Assembly (NCBI GenBank): GCA_964540135.1
Contig: CAZILK010000013.1
Span: forward strand, 1-35,453
Origin: CAZCAQ01 sp964540135
GTDB taxonomy: Bacteria; Patescibacteriota; WWE3; UBA101185; UBA10185
Length of the DNA: 35,453 nt
Direction of reading: 5' to 3'
In this document: positions 32,325 to 35,453 of the stretch, piece after piece
How the letters are laid out: the number at the start of each line of letters is the position of its first letter
How positions within the stretch are numbered: position 1 is the stretch's first letter
Notes under the pieces: generated by a model
The model's input: only the letters and a program-made list of their open reading frames with translations
What the model was told of the DNA's origin: nothing
The model's database searches: none
Position numbers and translations under genes: made by a program

Positions 32325-35300
32325 GAACCTCCCAAGTAGTTATTTTAAATTTAGTAAGTCCGGTATCTTGTGGGTTTGGTAACTCCATAAGTTTTGTTAA
32401 GTATGCAGGATCATAGTCAATTACGACAGAAGGTGAAGTATCGCTTCCAGGTATTTTTCTTAAGAAGTTTACAGTCTTACCAGCACCGCCAGTTGCATAA
32501 AAACCTTTAAGCTCAAGAGTAAGAAGAGCGTTAAACAAAGGAGGGTTTGTAGCCAAAAACTCAATACCGCCTTTTGCGATAACTCCAAATTCACCATCAG
32601 TACCTGATTTGGTTCTTCCAAACTCATCACTTATCTCAACTTTGCCGTTAGTTATAATCAAAAGCTTACCGCTCCCGCTGGACAGCGTTAGGCCATCTAA
32701 GTTTGATAGGGTAATTACGTTATTCCCTGTGACTCTAACTATCGCAAGACCGTCACCGGCAACCCTGTATGTGGCGCAATTAGCAAGCCAAGTATTTAGA
32801 TCAGCTGCACTGGATGCGTATACTTTATTTTGTAAGTTGCAAACAGAAGGTAACGGACCAGTATCTAATACAGAATTTACTCTAAAATCAGTCATCCAGG
32901 TGTCTGGAGCTGCTAATCCAGAAACACTAGCACCGTTGGCTGAAAAATCTGAGACCAAGACATCTTTTGCAAAAGCCGAGCCTTGACCGGTAATCATCTT
33001 TGGTACAGGTACAATAGTAGATGGCAGAGCCTCAGTTATCTCGTTACCTGCATAAATATCCCCATCATTAACCTGAAACCATGGAATAGTTGGTGTAGCA
33101 GTTACACCAAGAACAATCTCATTATCAGCACCGGGAAAGAAATCTACAGCGTTTGTGACAAGAGTACTTCCAGTTGTGTTGAAAGGACGGTCTGCGGCAC
33201 CTGATGGATTGATGATTTTTGCACATGCGAGGCTATAGTTTGGCGAACCTGCTGGTAGATCAATTCTAACCTTAGCTTTAGTGGCTGTACCTGGATCCAG
33301 TGGTCCAAAATCAAACCCTGATGCAAAATTGTATGTATTTTCATGAGGTGAGATGCATCCGGCAGCACAATTGACAAGTCTTACAATTGCGCCGGTAACA
33401 AAGTTAGTACTAGTTACCCTACTTGTATTTGGTAATGAGTTACAGTTTGTTGAACCCGAGGGTATTGTGTAAATATAGCCACTGAATGTAGTTGGCAAAG
33501 ATTCAGGGCGTGGAATCATATTGAACTGTCTATTATCTATAACATTTGGAGTATTAGCACTTAAAGCTGTTACTCTATTTGTTCCAGTTGCTGGGTCGCC
33601 AGCTACAAAACTCCCTTGATCTAAGTAATCTGCAGCTAGAGTAACATCAAAGTCAACAGTTACAAAAGCTCCAGCGTTAAGTGGGGATAATACCAGCTCG
33701 CATGATGTTTGATCGCACCCTGCAGGCCAAGCTGATGCTGTTGAGGTATCGTTGAATGTTACATAAGTTGGGAAGGATTCTCTAAGTTTTAGACCATTAA
33801 TTTGACTATTACCGTTATTAGTTACTGTTATTGAAAAGGTTATAACATCTCCAGGTCCTGCGGGATCAGCTGCTGTACCTTTAGTTGAGGATAGTGTTTT
33901 TGAAACAGCCATACTCCATGTATTTGTACTATCCAGAAGATCTATATCAAGAAGGCTTTCATCATTTATACCAGTTGAATCACGTGCAATTGCTCTGTTT
34001 GAGGTTATTGCATCAACCCCAATACCTGAAGTATAGGCGTCAACTAGAACTGCATAAAAGACGGTGGTTGAAGCGCCTGGCGCAAGATCTGACAAATTCT
34101 GTCTCATAGAACCGTTAGCAGCAGAAGTCCAGGTACCAACTGAGTTTGCTTGATTGAAAAGTGTGCTAACAGGCGTAAAGTCCCTAACAAAAACACCAGT
34201 TAAGTTAGCTGTTCCTGTATTTGTAATAACATGTCTTAAAACAACAATATCTCCGGTTTCAAAAATGCCATCCGCAACGCCTTTTTCGCTTGAACGTGCT
34301 GCATCAATTGTACTGACTATGCTAATTGACCCGGTAGGAGCAGAGGCGGCGGCAAGTTCAAAAGGTTCTTCAGAACAAGTTGCTGTTGTAATCTCTGTAC
34401 TTGTTGCACAAGCTTCGTTTGATAAAGAAACTGTATTACTTCCCGGAACATAAGTACTGACAACCTTCGCTGCATAATACACATCCTGGAATGCGCCAAA
34501 TGTAATTCCACCTATATCAATATAACGTGAAGATCCACTACGTACCCAATTTTTACCGCCATTAAGTGTTCTGGTTAAAGAGTTTATAGTTGTTACATCT
34601 AGTAAAACATAATCTGTAGCAGTTAAAGCACCGGCAAGGATATTATCTGTAATTCTTACTGATGTTAAGTTAACAGCAGACGAAGTACCAGTATTTGTAA
34701 CTCTAATTCTAAATATTACTTCATCATCAGCAGTATATGGAGAAGTACCAACAGTTGCCCCATCTATTGATTGCTGTACATCAATAGAATAACTTGCGGG
34801 AGCTGAGGTTACATTTACAGCAGCGGTTGCAGTACAACCAGTGACTTCGGTTCCAGCTGCATTGGTCATAAGACCTGTAACGGTTATAAGATGCCCATTT
34901 CCGGAGTTACCAGTTGTTGTTATTACCGTTGACGCAGTTGTTGAATTTAGTGCTCCCTGAGTTGAGGAAATGTTAAATCTTCCAGATGTTTCTGCAAAAG
35001 TAATCATCTTAAAGGAACCAGCTGCAACATTTGATGCAGTAACATTAAGGGTACCTGTTGAACCCCCTGACGGAATACTGAAAGAAGTTGGAGATAACGT
35101 TAAGCTACAGGTTGGAACAGTAGGGGCTGGTGCAACATCGACATCAACTGATAGCGAACAACCGGTGACTTCGGTTCCAGCTGCATTGGTCATAAGACCT
35201 GTAACAGTAATGGTGTGGTTGTTACCGCTGTTTGCTGTTGGTGTGACTGTCGTTGAAGCAGTTGTTGAGTTCAGTGTTCCTTCGTTTGACGAGATATTAA

Positions 35301-35453
35301 ATCTTGCTGAGGATTCAGCAAATGTAATCTTCTTAAAGGTACCACCAGATACTCCTGTTGCTGATACTGAAAGGCTGCTTGAAGCTCCACTTGCAACAAG
35401 AGCAAGAGAGGCAGGTGTGGCGGTGAGAGTACATGTAGGGGTTGCGCTAGCTG
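32317..35453 (-). CDS. Giant secreted DUF11-repeat protein, second copy (5' end outside window)
   Basis: The frame is open to the right edge (1044 residues visible); the ATG at 35193 is internal, so the N-terminus lies beyond the window. From the N-terminal side it shows two tandem repeats of 108 aa (PTCxLT... to MTNAAGTEVTGC), then three or more DUF11-type repeats (TNTGTSSAVNLTSVRITDNI; TNTGTANLTGVFVRDFTP; TNNGNSQINGLKLRESFP). The C-terminal module is shared with the 1136-aa protein: PWFQVNDGDIYAG, DEFGRTKSG, GVIAKGGIEFL and a final KFKITTWEVLD. Function is inferred as for the first copy: surface or pilus-tip adhesin. It is followed, with an 8-base overlap, by PilX-like paralog 3. Confidence 0.8.
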   Translation of the reverse strand, partial: ASATPTCTLTATPASLALVASGASSSLSVSATGVSGGTFKKITFAESSARFNISSNEGTLNSTTASTTVTPTANSGNNHTITVTGLMTNAAGTEVTGCSLSVDVDVAPAPTVPTCSLTLSPTSFSIPSGGSTGTLNVTASNVAAGSFKMITFAETSGRFNISSTQGALNSTTASTVITTTGNSGNGHLITVTGLMTNAAGTEVTGCTATAAVNVTSAPASYSIDVQQSIDGATVGTSPYTADDEVIFRIRVTNTGTSSAVNLTSVRITDNILAGALTATDYVLLDVTTINSLTRTLNGGKNWVRSGSSRYIDIGGITFGAFQDVYYAAKVVSTYVPGSNTVSLSNEACATSTEITTATCSEEPFELAAASAPTGSISIVSTIDAARSSEKGVADGIFETGDIVVLRHVITNTGTANLTGVFVRDFTPVSTLFNQANSVGTWTSAANGSMRQNLSDLAPGASTTVFYAVLVDAYTSGIGVDAITSNRAIARDSTGINDESLLDIDLLDSTNTWSMAVSKTLSSTKGTAADPAGPGDVITFSITVTNNGNSQINGLKLRESFPTYVTFNDTSTASAWPAGCDQTSCELVLSPLNAGAFVTVDFDVTLAADYLDQGSFVAGDPATGTNRVTALSANTPNVIDNRQFNMIPRPESLPTTFSGYIYTIPSGSTNCNSLPNTSRVTSTNFVTGAIVRLVNCAAGCISPHENTYNFASGFDFGPLDPGTATKAKVRIDLPAGSPNYSLACAKIINPSGAADRPFNTTGSTLVTNAVDFFPGADNEIVLGVTATPTIPWFQVNDGDIYAGNEITEALPSTIVPVPKMITGQGSAFAKDVLVSDFSANGASVSGLAAPDTWMTDFRVNSVLDTGPLPSVCNLQNKVYASSAADLNTWLANCATYRVAGDGLAIVRVTGNNVITLSNLDGLTLSSGSGKLLIITNGKVEISDEFGRTKSGTDGEFGVIAKGGIEFLATNPPLFNALLTLELKGFYATGGAGKTVNFLRKIPGSDTSPSVVIDYDPAYLTKLMELPNPQDTGLTKFKITTWEVLD
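34841..34881 (-). repeat. 41-bp exact segment of the 108-codon tandem repeat, copy 2
   Basis: Identical to 35165-35205, at a distance of 324 bases (108 codons). It encodes the end of the repeat unit, around MTNAAGTEVT. The rest of the two units is similar but diverged. Confidence 0.85.
35165..35205 (-). repeat. 41-bp exact segment of the 108-codon tandem repeat, copy 1
   Basis: Identical to 34841-34881. The repeat array continues off the right edge, so the number of units is unknown. Confidence 0.85.

Noticed and set aside
32609..32986. Plus-strand 125-aa ORF inside the giant gene
   Set aside because: Shadow of the minus-strand coding frame: low-complexity translation, no promoter or ribosome binding site.
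35191..35193. Start codon of the last minus-strand giant gene
   Set aside because: This ATG lies inside a repeat unit and the frame stays open to the window edge, so it is internal.
1..35453. tRNA, rRNA, CRISPR arrays and insertion sequences
   Set aside because: None was recognised by eye on either strand; a covariance-model search was not possible.

Overview
This is an AT-rich, very tightly packed bacterial window. It looks like part of a streamlined genome of the Candidate Phyla Radiation (Patescibacteria). The reasons are small cores of housekeeping genes mixed with orphan cytosolic proteins, intergenic gaps of a few bases, many start codons directly behind a -10 box, and a type IV pilus locus with very large secreted partner proteins. 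TGA is used as an ordinary stop (tyrS and one pilin gene), so the TGA-as-glycine code of Gracilibacteria/Absconditabacteria is excluded. The exact phylum (Katanobacteria or Microgenomates-like, for example) cannot be fixed from the sequence alone. The window is a scaffold with two 100-N joins (2673-2772 and 16992-17091). The second is an assembly artefact: the same 55 bases flank it on both sides and break the rnc gene.

Layout. 1-3.5 kb: end of an unidentified gene, a secreted TIM-barrel glycosidase-like protein, a DEDDh exonuclease, then a cell-surface protein with a LAATG sorting signal directly followed by its probable sortase. 3.5-6.1 kb: class A penicillin-binding protein. 6.2-15.4 kb: housekeeping genes (tyrS, recG, rsmD) alternating with orphans: a 558-aa protein with a caspase-like His/Cys pair, a 40-aa membrane peptide, unknown proteins of 487 and 404 aa, and a lone molybdopterin oxidoreductase. 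15.4-17.2 kb: rpmF-nusB-acp-rnc, where the acyl carrier protein lacks its phosphopantetheine serine. 17.2-17.9 kb: a HepT/MntA toxin-antitoxin pair on the opposite strand. 17.9-19.2 kb: rpsP-khpA-trmD, without rimM or rplS. 19.25-35.45 kb, all on the minus strand: pilM-pilN-pilO, an eight-gene pilin/minor pilin cluster, and two copies of a module made of a giant DUF11-type secreted protein plus a PilX/GspK-like minor pilin. The prepilin peptidase gene pilD lies between the two copies. The last giant gene runs off the right edge.

How it fits together. The 16-kb minus-strand region encodes much of the type IV pilus: the inner-membrane alignment complex (PilMNO), the prepilin peptidase, probable major and minor pilins, and two candidate tip or adhesin complexes. 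PilB, PilT and PilC are not in the window. The left part gives the envelope a sortase system and a peptidoglycan polymerase. Transcription signals fall into two classes. About ten first-in-unit genes have a -10 box 6-11 bases before the ATG, suggesting leaderless or nearly leaderless mRNAs. Several genes inside operons instead use Shine-Dalgarno sequences or overlapping stop/start codons. No tRNA, rRNA, CRISPR array, insertion sequence or convincing rho-independent terminator was seen. No gene-free stretch exceeds 300 bases; the longest are about 119 bases (26114-26232) and 117 bases (17852-17968), and both hold promoters.
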